DNA of 64,000 nucleotides from Bacteroidales bacterium. Lineage in GTDB: Bacteria; Bacteroidota; Bacteroidia; Bacteroidales; UBA1402. Every line of letters begins with the position of its first letter. Position 1 is the first letter of the stretch. Positions 19,448 to 29,292 of this stretch are shown piece after piece. Location of the stretch: the NCBI GenBank assembly GCA_021373135.1, contig JAJFTH010000006.1, forward strand, positions 186,001 through 250,000, written 5' to 3'. A model generated the notes under the pieces. That model ran no database searches. It saw nothing but the letters and a program-made list of their open reading frames with translations, and was not told where the DNA came from. The translations under genes and the position numbers were made by a program.

Positions 19448-21805
19448 ATGAGAAAAGTTCTTTTGCTGTTGTGCTTGTTTGTACAGTCCTGCTTTATTTT
19501 TTCAAAAGTTTCTGTTGGAGAATGGCGTACACATTTTTCATATAATTCTGCAAATGAAGTCGTTTATGCGGATGGAAAGATTTATGTTGAAGCCAGCAAT
19601 AAGTTATATTCTTATGATTCAAAAACAGGAGAAAAGGAGACTTTTTCCACTTTGACAGGCTTAAACGGGCATAATATAACTTCTATTGCATGGTGTGAAG
19701 CGGAAAGTACCCTCATTCTTGTTTATTCTGACGGAAATATTGATTTTTTGACTAAATCAGGGCTGGTGAATCTGTCTGATTTTAAAAACAAATCGCTTAC
19801 AGGTGATAAGACAATTCATGGAATCAGAATTGAAGGAAGCAAAGCCTATTTATCAACAGGCATCGGGTTGATGGTCATAGATGTTTCAAAACGGGAAATT
19901 AGCGATACTTATTATTTAAAATTAACCTCAATCTACACCAATATTGATGATGCAGCTGTGTGGAATGATACAGTGACTGTAGCGACAGCATCTGGTTTAT
20001 ATTGGGGAAATACCAATTCAAATCTTTTGGATGCCTCTTCATGGTATCAGATGCCTTTTGTATCTGGAACAAATGCCGTAAAAATGGTCAGGTTTAATGA
20101 CGAATTGATCGCTCTGGCTGAAAACGGGATGCTCTATCGTAAAGGGCCTTCAGGTTGGACCGGCTTTTTGAATGTTCCGAATACTTCTAAACTTAAAGTC
20201 CAGAACGGATATTTGTTTGTTTGTTCCGGTGCCGAAACCTTTATGTTTAATTCATCCTTTCAATCACAGCATGTAGAAACCGTTGAGAGCAATGATATTG
20301 CGATGAATCCGACTTCAGATACGCTCTATATCGCATCAGGGACAAAAGGTTTGACCAAGCTTTCCAAGACTGATTCAGGATATACGATTTCTGAGGATTC
20401 GATCATGGCAAATGGTCCTGCCAGCAATGTGGCTTGGAAAGGTTTTTTCAAAGACGGTGCCTTTTACACGACTGCAGGTGCCCAAGCTCAAAATTGGGGA
20501 AACAGAGCTTTTAATAAGGGTGATATTTTGGTTTTTAAAGACGAAAAATGGAGTCACATGAAAAACCAACAAGATATTATAAACGAAACCCATGTTCCTT
20601 TTTGGGATCTATTGACTCTTGCCATTGATCCGAATGACGACAAGCATTATTTTATAACATCCTGGGGAGAAGGTCTTTATGAATTTCGTGATAGTACTTT
20701 TTATAAACTTTATACAAACAAGAACAGCCCTTTGGTTAGCTCCTGGCCTGGAGATTCCAGTCGATACATCCGGGTTGACGGGGCAACTTTCGATGCAAAT
20801 GGAAATCTTTGGGTCTTAAGTTCCAATTCTGAAAATCGTACACTCGCTTTGAATAAACCTTTACAAATTTTGAAAAAAGAGGACAAAGATGGCAAGTATT
20901 ATGCTACATGGTGTAAGACAGATTATCCTCTTATGCCCCTCGCATCAACTTGGAATTCCATTTTATTTACTCAGGGAAATCAGGTCTGGATGAATTCCAT
21001 GCGTGAACCGGCCGGAATATTTGTTCTGGATAATAATAACACGATTGATACAGGATCGGACGATAAATCTCGCTGGATTACTGCTTTTACAGATCAGGAC
21101 GGGAATGAAATAACCCCATATTTCATTAATTGCATCACAAAAGACCTGAGCGGCTCCGTTTGGATAGGAACTGTTTTTGGACCAATTGTAGCGAGCAATC
21201 CTGCCAATATCTTTGATGATGATTATACTTTTACCCGCATCAAGATTCCGCGTAATGACGGTACGGATAATGCTGATTATTTGTTGAACGACATTCGTAT
21301 CAATTGCATTACCGTTGACGGAGCCAACCGAAAGTGGATAGGAACAAATGGTAACGGTCTTTATTTATTGTCTCCGGATGGACTTAAGACCATTCATCAA
21401 TTTAATACGGATAATAGTCCCCTACCTTCTGATTATATTTGGTCAATAACCATTGATCCTGAAACCGGAGAAGTTTTTATAGGAACGGAGTCCGGTTTGG
21501 TTTCCTATCGGAGTGATGCCACCCAGGGTGCTGATTCTTACGGCAACATTCATGTTTTTCCGAATCCGGTGAGACCGGAGTATAATGGTGTCATCACCGT
21601 GACTGGCTTAATGGAAAACTCGCAAGTTAAAATTTCGGATCTTGCCGGAAATGTATTGATTTCAGGCACATCGCTTGGAGGTCAGTTTACCTGGAGCGGT
21701 TATACCAAACAAGGCAAACGTGCTGCAAGCGGCGTATATCTTGTTTTTTGTGCCTCCGAAGATGGAAGTGAATATCAAACCTGCAAATTTATGATCGTCA
21801 ACTGA
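19448..21805 (+). CDS. porZ: Type IX secretion system protein PorZ (beta-propeller, sorting-type CTD)
   Basis: 785 residues from ATG 19448. A signal peptide (MRKVLLLLCLFVQSC) leads into VGEWRTHFSYNSANEV, the start typical of PorZ. Two sets of propeller-like repeats follow (for example WIGTNGNGLYLLSPDG, FIGTESGLVSYRSD). A C-terminal domain begins FPNPVRPEYNGVITVTG and ends CKFMIVN, as in T9SS cargo domains. Length matches P. gingivalis PorZ. Known role: part of the surface attachment complex that processes T9SS cargo and hands over A-LPS. Its last 8 bases overlap the end of folK, which runs the other way. Confidence 0.83.
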   Translation: MRKVLLLLCLFVQSCFIFSKVSVGEWRTHFSYNSANEVVYADGKIYVEASNKLYSYDSKTGEKETFSTLTGLNGHNITSIAWCEAESTLILVYSDGNIDFLTKSGLVNLSDFKNKSLTGDKTIHGIRIEGSKAYLSTGIGLMVIDVSKREISDTYYLKLTSIYTNIDDAAVWNDTVTVATASGLYWGNTNSNLLDASSWYQMPFVSGTNAVKMVRFNDELIALAENGMLYRKGPSGWTGFLNVPNTSKLKVQNGYLFVCSGAETFMFNSSFQSQHVETVESNDIAMNPTSDTLYIASGTKGLTKLSKTDSGYTISEDSIMANGPASNVAWKGFFKDGAFYTTAGAQAQNWGNRAFNKGDILVFKDEKWSHMKNQQDIINETHVPFWDLLTLAIDPNDDKHYFITSWGEGLYEFRDSTFYKLYTNKNSPLVSSWPGDSSRYIRVDGATFDANGNLWVLSSNSENRTLALNKPLQILKKEDKDGKYYATWCKTDYPLMPLASTWNSILFTQGNQVWMNSMREPAGIFVLDNNNTIDTGSDDKSRWITAFTDQDGNEITPYFINCITKDLSGSVWIGTVFGPIVASNPANIFDDDYTFTRIKIPRNDGTDNADYLLNDIRINCITVDGANRKWIGTNGNGLYLLSPDGLKTIHQFNTDNSPLPSDYIWSITIDPETGEVFIGTESGLVSYRSDATQGADSYGNIHVFPNPVRPEYNGVITVTGLMENSQVKISDLAGNVLISGTSLGGQFTWSGYTKQGKRAASGVYLVFCASEDGSEYQTCKFMIVN

Positions 21806-22259
21806 TCTCTTTTAAAAGATTTTTTATTGTCTTTTTGAAAAGCGGATGAATAAAGTCCGGTGCAATTTCAGACAGCGGATTCAGCACAAACAATCTTTGA
21901 TGCAATAATGGGTGAGGAATGGTCAGCCCTTCTTCCTGGAGAATCATTTGATCATAAAAAAGAATATCAACGTCAATCACTCTGTCGGCATAGCCCTTTG
22001 TAAGCTTCTTGGAGCGTCCTAAACGCTTTTCAATGTCCGTTATGGCCAGCAGGCACTCTTGAGGGTTTAAAGTCGTTTCTACGGCAACGCAGGCATTTAG
22101 GAAATAAGAAGAGGATTCAAACCCCCATGGGGCAGATTCATAAAAAGCAGAACGGGCCACAATGTGCCCGATCTGCTTTTCAATTTCTGAGATGGCCAAT
22201 TCGAGATGGTGTTCCTTTTGACCTAAATTTGATCCTAATCCGAGATAAACAATAGCCAT
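21798..22259 (-). CDS. folK: 2-amino-4-hydroxy-6-hydroxymethyldihydropteridine diphosphokinase
   Basis: 153 residues. VYLGLGSNLGQKEHHL at the N-terminus, SAPWGFESSSYFLNA, and DRVIDVDILFYDQ with TIPHPLLHQRLFVL are the standard HPPK motifs, including the metal-binding DxD. It adds pyrophosphate to the pterin precursor in folate synthesis. It is the last gene of the ftsX-DUF3098-truB-queA-folK run, starting 4 bases after queA ends. Confidence 0.96.
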   Translation of the reverse strand: MAIVYLGLGSNLGQKEHHLELAISEIEKQIGHIVARSAFYESAPWGFESSSYFLNACVAVETTLNPQECLLAITDIEKRLGRSKKLTKGYADRVIDVDILFYDQMILQEEGLTIPHPLLHQRLFVLNPLSEIAPDFIHPLFKKTIKNLLKEIS

Positions 22260-22263
22260 GGAA

Positions 22264-23313
22264 TCAAATAATCAACATCGCATCACCGTAAACCCCAAAA
22301 CGATATTTTTCTTTGATGGCAACTTCATAAGCGTCCATAATCAGGTCGTAACCACCAAAAGATGCGACCATCATCAACAAGGTTGACAACGGCGTATGAA
22401 AGTTGGATATCATGGAATTGGCAACATTGAATTCATAGGGGGGGAAGATAAACTTGTTGGTCCATCCGTTAAAACTTTTCAAGTGTCCGGCAGCTCCGAC
22501 AGAGCTTTCTATGGCGCGCATGACGGTAGTACCTACCGCACAGATTCTATATCCGTTGTCTTTGGCATTATTGACCATATTGACGGCTTTTTCATCGATA
22601 AACATTTGCTCTGAGTCCATCTTGTGTTTGGTCAAATCCTCTACATCAATTTCACGGAAATTTCCAAGACCCGCATGTAGGGTGATATAGGCAAAGTCCA
22701 CACCCTTGATTTCCAATCTTTTCATTAATTCACGACTGAAATGCAGTCCTGCTCCAGGTGCGACAACAGCACCTTCATTGCGGGCGAAGATGGTTTGGAA
22801 ACGATCTTCATCTTCTGCTTCAACGGGTCTTTTAATGCTTCTGGGCAGTGGCGTTTCGCCTAAAGCATAAAGTGCTTTTTTAAAGTCCTCATGATTGCCG
22901 TCATACAAGAATCTGAGTGTACGTCCCCTTGATGTGGTGTTATCAATGACTTCAGCAACCATCGAATCGTCCTCTCCGAAGTATAGTTTATTTCCGATGC
23001 GGATTTTACGGGCTGGATCTACCAGAACATCCCATAGGCGCAATTCTTCGTTCAGCTCACGGAGCAGGAAAACTTCAATCTGCGCACCTGTCTTTTCTTT
23101 GTTCCCGTACAGCCGGGCAGGAAAAACACGTGTGTCATTAAAAATGAAAACATCCTTTTCTTCAAAATAAGATGGCAACTCTTTGAACAATTTATGTTCA
23201 TGGCTTCCTGTTTTCCGGTCGATGACCATCAGACGTGACTCGTCACGATTGTAGGCCGGATACTGTGCGATCAACTCTTCCGGGAGTTTGAATTTGAATT
23301 TTGAAAGCTTCAT
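22264..23313 (-). CDS. queA: S-adenosylmethionine:tRNA ribosyltransferase-isomerase
   Basis: 349 residues from ATG 23313 ([19 protein letters not shown]). The frame is open to 23376, but the conserved start and the A-rich leader point to 23313. Conserved blocks include [40 protein letters not shown] and [20 protein letters not shown]. It transfers and rearranges ribose from SAM onto 7-aminomethyl-7-deazaguanine in tRNA, the epoxyqueuosine step of queuosine synthesis. It is followed closely by folK. Confidence 0.96.
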   Translation of the reverse strand: MKLSKFKFKLPEELIAQYPAYNRDESRLMVIDRKTGSHEHKLFKELPSYFEEKDVFIFNDTRVFPARLYGNKEKTGAQIEVFLLRELNEELRLWDVLVDPARKIRIGNKLYFGEDDSMVAEVIDNTTSRGRTLRFLYDGNHEDFKKALYALGETPLPRSIKRPVEAEDEDRFQTIFARNEGAVVAPGAGLHFSRELMKRLEIKGVDFAYITLHAGLGNFREIDVEDLTKHKMDSEQMFIDEKAVNMVNNAKDNGYRICAVGTTVMRAIESSVGAAGHLKSFNGWTNKFIFPPYEFNVANSMISNFHTPLSTLLMMVASFGGYDLIMDAYEVAIKEKYRFGVYGDAMLII

Positions 23314-23383
23314 ATTTTTATTTTTAGTTTTATTTTCTGAGTTAATCTTGGTTTTCAATATCTTTTTCAAGATCATTCAGTGA

Positions 23384-24076
23384 TCATTCAGTATCTTCGG
23401 ATTTCAGGTTCAATAAAAAATCGTCAACATTTTGACAATTTTCAAGACGTACATCTCCGACCCGCGTTCTACAAAGAGCTGTCAAATGAGCCCCACAGTT
23501 TAATGCTTCTCCCAAATCTCTGGCCAGCGCACGGATGTAAGTCCCTTTACTGCATACAACTCGGATTTTTAGCATAGGTATTTGGCATTCAAGGAGCTCT
23601 ATTTCGTCGATTACCAGAACTTTTGGTTTCAGGTTCACTTCTTCTCCATTGCGGGCCATATTGTACGCACGTCTTCCATTGATCTTACAGGCCGAGAAGT
23701 CAGGCGGAATCTGTTCAATGCGTCCGACAAACTTTTTGATCACTTTTTCCACAGATTCGCATGTCACATGACTGTAATCAAAACGCTGGTCAATCGGTTT
23801 TTCCAGGTCGTAGGAAGTCGTTGTCGCTCCCAATTCAAGTGTTGCAATATATTCTTTAGTCTGATATTGAAATTCCTCTATACGTTTTGTCGCCTTCCCC
23901 GTACAAATGATCATCACTCCAGTGGCCAAGGGATCCAATGTTCCTGCATGTCCCACTTTCAACTTTTTGATATTCAGTTTTTTGCAAATGGAATTTCTTA
24001 CTTTTGCAACCAACTTGAATGATGTCCAAGTGAACGGTTTGTTGAAATATAAAATTTCGCCATCTAAATAATCCAT
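23384..24076 (-). CDS. truB: tRNA pseudouridine(55) synthase TruB
   Basis: 230 residues, near the short end for TruB: the catalytic domain is complete and the C-terminal PUA-like part is short. The catalytic aspartate is in KVGHAGTLDPLATGVMI. VCSKGTYIRALARDLGEAL is the second family block. It makes pseudouridine 55 in the T-loop of tRNAs. It starts 7 bases after the DUF3098 gene ends. Confidence 0.96.
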   Translation of the reverse strand: MDYLDGEILYFNKPFTWTSFKLVAKVRNSICKKLNIKKLKVGHAGTLDPLATGVMIICTGKATKRIEEFQYQTKEYIATLELGATTTSYDLEKPIDQRFDYSHVTCESVEKVIKKFVGRIEQIPPDFSACKINGRRAYNMARNGEEVNLKPKVLVIDEIELLECQIPMLKIRVVCSKGTYIRALARDLGEALNCGAHLTALCRTRVGDVRLENCQNVDDFLLNLKSEDTE

Positions 24077-24083
24077 TCTTTAT

Positions 24084-24308
24084 TTAATCGTGTTTGTCTT
24101 TTTTGAGAATGCCAAAAATTACAAACAAAAAACCAAACAAGCTTATTCCAGGCCCTAAAACGATGCGCCTGAAACTGAAAATATCCGGATTATAAGCACT
24201 TTCTTCAGATGGAGCTCCCGTCATCAAAATAAAACCAATGACTACAATGATGACTCCAATACTTATCAAAATAAGATTTTGCTTGCCAAGTGCGAATTTT
24301 TTGTCCAT
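24084..24308 (-). CDS. DUF3098 small membrane protein
   Basis: 74 residues with two predicted membrane helices (about 12-30 and 51-68) joined by a short loop with FSFRRIVLGPGISLFGF, ending in a charged tail. It matches the DUF3098 family, almost always found between ftsX and truB in Bacteroidota. Function is unknown; the constant position suggests a link with cell division or envelope growth. It lies 30 bases after ftsX. Confidence 0.85.
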   Translation of the reverse strand: MDKKFALGKQNLILISIGVIIVVIGFILMTGAPSEESAYNPDIFSFRRIVLGPGISLFGFLFVIFGILKKDKHD

Positions 24309-24338
24309 ATCAAAATGATTATTAATCGTTCAAAAACA

Positions 24339-25217
24339 TTAAACGTAATATAAATCGCTCGTATTCATTTTCAGATATCTGTTCACCGCCAACCATGTCG
24401 CCAATAAGATGATGATGACACCGAAAACAAACATTGCAACGAAAACAAATGCCAAAGTCTTGATATCCAGAATTTGAATGGCTCCTGCCATTTTTTGTTC
24501 CACATAATATAAAGTGCCGTATAAAAAGCCCATGGCTACAAACGCAGCAATAATGCCACTCCACAGATTTTCAAGCAAGAATGGTTTTCTGATGAAATTT
24601 CCGTTTGCTCCGACTAATTGCATGGTGCGGATCAAGAATCTTTTGGAATAAATCAGGAGTCTGACCGTATTGCGTATCAGCGAATAGGAAATGAGGGTTA
24701 AAAGTATAGCCAACGCCAACAGGACGATGCTGATGCGTTGCACATTTTCATTGATTAAATGAATCAGGTCTTTTCGATAGATGACATCCTGAACATCCTT
24801 GTTCTGTTTGAGGACTTTTTCAAATTTTGCCATGCTGTCTGTATTGGCGTAATCGGCATTCAGATAAATGTCAAAAGAAGCCAATAGCGGATTATAGCCC
24901 AATAAGTCTTCCGGGTTTTCCCCGAGATCTTTGACCAATTGTTTCAATGCTGTCTCTTTGTCAATATATTGTGCGGATTTTACATAAGGGGATGCTTCAA
25001 GCCGTTTTTGAAACATTTTTACATCGGGAAGCTTCATTTGGTCATCGACAATAACGGACATACTCACATTTTCTCTGACATAGATAGATAAGTCTTTTGC
25101 TATGAAGCCCAGTACCAGCATGATTCCAATCAGGAAAAGAACCAGGCTGATGCTTATTGTTGATGTGAATCGCGAATTAAAAACCCTCGTAGCGCTGATT
25201 TTTTTTGGTCTGTTCAT
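24339..25217 (-). CDS. ftsX: Cell division protein FtsX (permease-like)
   Basis: 292 residues from ATG 25217 (MNRPKKISATRVFNSRFTS); an upstream in-frame ATG at 25250 is possible. There is one N-terminal helix, a periplasmic domain (about 50-170), then three C-terminal helices, the standard FtsX topology. The periplasmic block QYIDKETALKQL is a family marker. With FtsE it activates peptidoglycan hydrolases at the septum. ftsE is not in the window. Confidence 0.93.
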   Translation of the reverse strand: MNRPKKISATRVFNSRFTSTISISLVLFLIGIMLVLGFIAKDLSIYVRENVSMSVIVDDQMKLPDVKMFQKRLEASPYVKSAQYIDKETALKQLVKDLGENPEDLLGYNPLLASFDIYLNADYANTDSMAKFEKVLKQNKDVQDVIYRKDLIHLINENVQRISIVLLALAILLTLISYSLIRNTVRLLIYSKRFLIRTMQLVGANGNFIRKPFLLENLWSGIIAAFVAMGFLYGTLYYVEQKMAGAIQILDIKTLAFVFVAMFVFGVIIILLATWLAVNRYLKMNTSDLYYV

Positions 25218-25303
25218 TATGAAAGAGGTAGAATAAAAGTATATGGGCATTAATCCCCCAAAATTGCCGCAAAAGTGCGAAAAATATCCGAAAAAACAGC
25301 TGT

Positions 25304-26668
25304 TTATTCGGAATATTTAATATAATTATAGATAACTTGGCCAAGTAAGGTGGCGGTGGTACAATCCGTAACCTTTACGCGGACTAATTGTCCTACATGA
25401 GCATTCCCTTTTGGGAAGACCACCACTTTATTCTGTTGTGTCCTTCCAAACAACTGTTCACGTGAACGTTTGGAGAATCCTTCCACCAGAACGTCGAATT
25501 CTTTTCCCAAATCGCGCATGTTGCTTTCTCCCGAAAGTTTGTTCTGTAAATCAATCAGTTCATTCAAGCGTCTGATTTTTTCTTCTTCAGGAACGGTATC
25601 AGGTAATTTTTTGGAAGCGTATGTCCCCGGACGTTCTGAATACTTGAACAAAAAGGAGGAGTCATAACCGACTTCCCGCATCAGGGAGAGACTCATCTCG
25701 TGGTCTTCCTGTGTTTCAGAGTGAAAACCACAAAATAGGTCGGTGGATATGCCACAATCAGGAATGATGCGTCTGATGGCGTCAATGCGGTTCAAATACC
25801 ATTCACGGTCATATTTGCGGTTCATCAGTTTCAGAATTCTTGAGCTGCCGGACTGTACAGGGAGATGAATGTGGTTGCATATATTCGGATATCTGGCGAT
25901 TGTTTCCAGAATGTCATCTGTCATGTCTTTGGGGTGGGAGGTGGAGAAGCGGATGCGCATGTCGGGTTTGGCTTCTGCAACCAGAGCCAGCAAGCCGGCA
26001 AAATTCAGACCCTTATCGTCAGACCCTTCAGGAGCATCGTATTTGTAAGAGTTTACGTTCTGTCCCAAGAGCGTCACTTCCTTGAAGCCTTTGTTGTGAA
26101 GGTCTTCCAGTTCCTTGAGGATACTCTCCGGTTCACGGCTTCTTTCACGGCCACGTGTATAAGGTACGATGCAATAGGTACAGAAATTGTTGCAGCCACG
26201 CATGATGGAGATGTATCCGCAGATTTTGACATTTCCGAGCCGGGTAGGGATGATATCCTTGTAAGTCTCTGTGGTTGAAAGTTCGATGTTAATCGCTTTT
26301 TCACCTTTTTGGACAGCACCGATCAGATTGGGCAGATCCAAGTAGGCATCAGGGCCGACCACGATATCTGCGTGGTTTTCACTGATTAATTTTTCCTTGA
26401 CGCGCTCTGCCATGCAGCCGAGGACACCAACTACCATTTTCTTCCCTTTTTTCTTTTGGGATTGAAAATACTGAAGACGTGAAATGATTTTTTGTTCGGC
26501 ATTGTCGCGGATGGAGCAAGTGTTCATCAAGACCAAGTCTGCTTCAGCAAGCTTGTCAGTGAGTATGAATCCGTCCATTTCGAGAATGGATGCCACGACT
26601 TCGCTATCTGCCACATTCATTTGGCATCCGTATGTTTCAATAAATACTTTTTGAGTTTCTGAATCCAT
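25304..26668 (-). CDS. miaB: tRNA-2-methylthio-N6-dimethylallyladenosine synthase MiaB
   Basis: 454 residues. The N-terminal UPF0004 domain starts IETYGCQMNVADSEVV with three cluster cysteines. The radical-SAM motif is CNNFCTYCIVPYTRGRERSR (CxxxCxxC). A C-terminal TRAM domain ends the protein. It adds the methylthio group to i6A37 of tRNAs. The MiaB-type sequence MRGCNNFCTYCIVP separates it from RimO and MtaB. Confidence 0.97.
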   Translation of the reverse strand: MDSETQKVFIETYGCQMNVADSEVVASILEMDGFILTDKLAEADLVLMNTCSIRDNAEQKIISRLQYFQSQKKKGKKMVVGVLGCMAERVKEKLISENHADIVVGPDAYLDLPNLIGAVQKGEKAINIELSTTETYKDIIPTRLGNVKICGYISIMRGCNNFCTYCIVPYTRGRERSREPESILKELEDLHNKGFKEVTLLGQNVNSYKYDAPEGSDDKGLNFAGLLALVAEAKPDMRIRFSTSHPKDMTDDILETIARYPNICNHIHLPVQSGSSRILKLMNRKYDREWYLNRIDAIRRIIPDCGISTDLFCGFHSETQEDHEMSLSLMREVGYDSSFLFKYSERPGTYASKKLPDTVPEEEKIRRLNELIDLQNKLSGESNMRDLGKEFDVLVEGFSKRSREQLFGRTQQNKVVVFPKGNAHVGQLVRVKVTDCTTATLLGQVIYNYIKYSE

Positions 26669-26745
26669 CTTATTTTTATTGTGCGAGACCTTCTTGGTCC
26701 GAGGAAAGGTGAAAAAAATTGTGGGGATAAAAAATCTTGTTCAAG

Positions 26746-27591
26746 CTAAACGGAATAACGGGCAAATTTTGACATCACTTTTTCCGTGTATGTCTTTGAT
26801 ACAGGAATGTCTGGAATATTTTCCTGATCAAGTGCCAGATAAATGCCGTCTTTTTCCTTTCTCAACACCTTGACTTTGTCGAAATTGACGACAAAAGACC
26901 GATGACATCTAATCAAGGATGTATTTGAAAAACCATCGTCAAGAGTTTTAAGAGAATTCCGGAGCATAAAATTTGATAATTTGCCTTTGTTCAGATAGTA
27001 GATCTTGACGTAGTTGTCTGCCGATTCGAGATAGAGCAACTGATCTGATTGAACGGAAAGCTTGAAATCTCCCTTCTCGTCAAAAAAACTGAGCATACCT
27101 TTTTTGTTTTGATCAGCGGCATTTTCATCCATGGCGATTTGTTGCAACTTTTTGTTTTTGTCCTTCCAGGAGAAATAGAGCCAGGACATTCCGTAAGGGA
27201 GCAAAAGCACCAGGCAGGTGTTGGTAAATGATTGCTGGATCATATCTTCGATGGGGCGCACGTCGTGAAGTGCAATTTTCTCGAAAATCGTATAAAAAGT
27301 AGACATGGCCAAAATTTCTGCCAATACCCAGATAAAATAACCCAGGAGCATCAAATCCTTTTTTTTGCAGTATTGGTACATGATGATTCGACTGATCACC
27401 ACAACAAAGACACCAGTAAGCATAATCATGCTGGATCCTAAAAAATAGGTCGTTTCAGAAACCCTGAACCATTCAACGGAACCGAACGGTTTATAAAGGT
27501 TAATGAAAGCCAAGGCAAAAAAGGCCGTGAAGAGAATCAGCCGGATAATATTGCCCTTTTCGTACAGATAATCAGGAATTTTTTGGTTCAT
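26746..27591 (-). CDS. Membrane-anchored LytTR-family transcriptional regulator
   Basis: 281 residues. Four membrane helices fill roughly residues 15-145. A cytoplasmic LytTR DNA-binding domain follows (about 180-278) with LLYLESADNYVKIYYL, RCHRSFVVNFDKVK and IPVSKTYTEKV. There is no receiver domain, so the signal probably comes through the membrane part. Such 'orphan' membrane LytTR proteins often control neighbouring or their own genes. It has its own well-formed promoter and is divergent from the DUF6051 gene. Confidence 0.88.
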   Translation of the reverse strand: MNQKIPDYLYEKGNIIRLILFTAFFALAFINLYKPFGSVEWFRVSETTYFLGSSMIMLTGVFVVVISRIIMYQYCKKKDLMLLGYFIWVLAEILAMSTFYTIFEKIALHDVRPIEDMIQQSFTNTCLVLLLPYGMSWLYFSWKDKNKKLQQIAMDENAADQNKKGMLSFFDEKGDFKLSVQSDQLLYLESADNYVKIYYLNKGKLSNFMLRNSLKTLDDGFSNTSLIRCHRSFVVNFDKVKVLRKEKDGIYLALDQENIPDIPVSKTYTEKVMSKFARYSV

Positions 27592-27624
27592 AGTCAGAAT
27601 GAAAACGTTCCGGTTTACAATTTA

Positions 27625-27655
27625 CAAAAGTAGCTGATTTCTGCTGTTTTATCAA
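27625..27655 (-). promoter_or_regulatory. Promoter of the membrane LytTR gene
   Basis: On the minus strand TTG (27655-27653) and TACTTTTG (27632-27625) are 20 bases apart, an exact fit to the Bacteroidota promoter. The start codon at 27591 lies about 27 bases beyond the expected transcription start. Confidence 0.75.
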
Positions 27656-27844
27656 TTCTTTCGAAAAATCTTTTTTTGGTAGGTTCACCCCTGTCGGCGA
27701 AATTTTATCCCATATTGTGAAACTCTGCCCCAACGGTGTGTGTAGAATCCCTTTAATTTGGAGTGGAGCCGAAAGGCTTGTTTCTTTGTCCAGAGATTTT
27801 TTCTTAAGGATCACTGATATTAGGTTTTTTAACATCACAGTATA

Positions 27845-28993
27845 ATGAATTTCATCAATTTTGTACAAAGGCAAAAAGAGTTGCTTCAACTTTTCTGTTT
27901 GGGAAAAGATGTTTCTATTCAGGAATCATCCCTCGAAATCCGTTTTTTCCATTTTAAGTCCGGATATCATTTCATGAAGGAAGCCGAAGGGCCAAACTTC
28001 ATGGATGATGATAATTCCATTGTCGAGAACAGATGTTTCACTTATCCTGTCTTCGTTGATAAGAGATGCAAGAAGGCAACCGATGTGATTATTCTGTTGC
28101 ATGGACTGAACGAACGCAACTGGAATAAATATCTTTGTTGGGCAGAATATCTGGCTACACAAACCAAAAAACCTGTCATACTGTTTCCCATCGCTTATCA
28201 CATCAACCGGTCTCCTTTCAAGTGGAGCGACCCGCGCAGCATGTCTCTTTTGGTTAAAAAGAGGCAGCAGAGCGTAGGAGAGATCCATTCCTTGTGCTTT
28301 GCCAATGTGGCTTTAAGTGAACGACTCTCAGAAGATCCGACCCGCTTTTACAATTCAGGACGTCAGACTGTAGAAGACTTGACAGATCTCGTCAGGCAGA
28401 TCAAACAGGGAAAGCATCCCTTGTTTGCCCGTGATGCCTCTGTCGACTTCTTTGCGTATTCCATCGGTGCTTTTCTTTCCGAAATCACTTTGATGTCAAA
28501 TCCTGAAGGCCTTTTTGGCCAATCAAAATTGTTTGTTTTTTGCGGTGGTTCCATTTTCAGGGAGATGTTCGGTGAATCCCGCTGTATCATGGACAAACCT
28601 GCCTACGAACGCTTGCTTCAGTTTTATTGCAAAGACTGGCTCAGCAAGGAGCATAGGGATCATTATGAAGAATTAGAAAAAACAGACCAGACATTAAAGG
28701 CGTTTAATGCGATGATTGTTCCGGAAGTAGACAGAGAAAAAAGGGAAGGATTCTTTTCAAATCTAGGCAGTAGATTGTCAGGAATCTTGCTGAAAAAGGA
28801 TCTTGTTATGCCTTATGAGGGTGTGGAGGCTTGCATGGGGCATGATATGACTGCCCGGCATTTCACTTTGATGGACTTCCCTTATGATTATACCCATGAG
28901 GCTCCTTTTCCAATCAACGGGCGGGTTGATTCTGCTTTATTGAACGCTTCATTCAATGAAACCTTTTCCAAGGCGGCTTTATTTCTCAGTTGA
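27845..28993 (+). CDS. DUF6051 alpha/beta-hydrolase-like protein
   Basis: 382 residues. DVIILLHGLNERNW (about 82-95) looks like the oxyanion loop of an alpha/beta hydrolase. FAYSIGAFLSEI (about 202-213) is a nucleophile elbow in which the first glycine of GxSxG is alanine. GHDMTARHFTLMDFPYDYTH near the C-terminus could hold the catalytic histidine. I recognise it as the DUF6051 family; substrate unknown. No signal peptide, so it is probably cytoplasmic. The gene stands alone. Confidence 0.75.
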   Translation: MNFINFVQRQKELLQLFCLGKDVSIQESSLEIRFFHFKSGYHFMKEAEGPNFMDDDNSIVENRCFTYPVFVDKRCKKATDVIILLHGLNERNWNKYLCWAEYLATQTKKPVILFPIAYHINRSPFKWSDPRSMSLLVKKRQQSVGEIHSLCFANVALSERLSEDPTRFYNSGRQTVEDLTDLVRQIKQGKHPLFARDASVDFFAYSIGAFLSEITLMSNPEGLFGQSKLFVFCGGSIFREMFGESRCIMDKPAYERLLQFYCKDWLSKEHRDHYEELEKTDQTLKAFNAMIVPEVDREKREGFFSNLGSRLSGILLKKDLVMPYEGVEACMGHDMTARHFTLMDFPYDYTHEAPFPINGRVDSALLNASFNETFSKAALFLS

Positions 28994-29292
28994 ACCCGCA
29001 AGGAGAAAGTCCTTCTATGTCCTATTTCCAGCTATTTCTGTGTGTTTTTTGTGTGAATAAGATGTTTTCTTAAAAATTAACTAAAAATTGCAGCTTATAT
29101 TCCAAATTCCTCATTAACTTTATACCATTAAAGGGAATAAATAGGTATTTTTGTGAAACCTGGAGGACATCTATGCACTTTGCAATCAAATAAATCGACA
29201 GATGAAACGAGCATGTTTGTAAAAACATCCAAGTTTATGATAAAATGGACATGTGAGTTCCATATGACCTTAGACGAAAAAATGATTATCAT
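28994..29292 (+). other. Intergenic region leading into the 94-bp repeat
   Basis: Gene-free. It holds a -7 box TATTTTTG at 29146-29153 with no clear -33 partner, then the first copy of the 94-bp repeat, which runs to the start codon of the next gene. I see nothing else in 28994-29140. Confidence 0.5.

Noticed and set aside
25456-25467. GTTCACGTGAAC, a second CACGTG palindrome resembling parS
   Set aside because: It is one base short in each arm compared with parS and lies inside the miaB coding sequence, so it is probably chance.
27572-27889. 105-residue minus-strand frame between the LytTR and DUF6051 genes
   Set aside because: It overlaps both genes' starts, contains the LytTR promoter and has no recognisable motifs.
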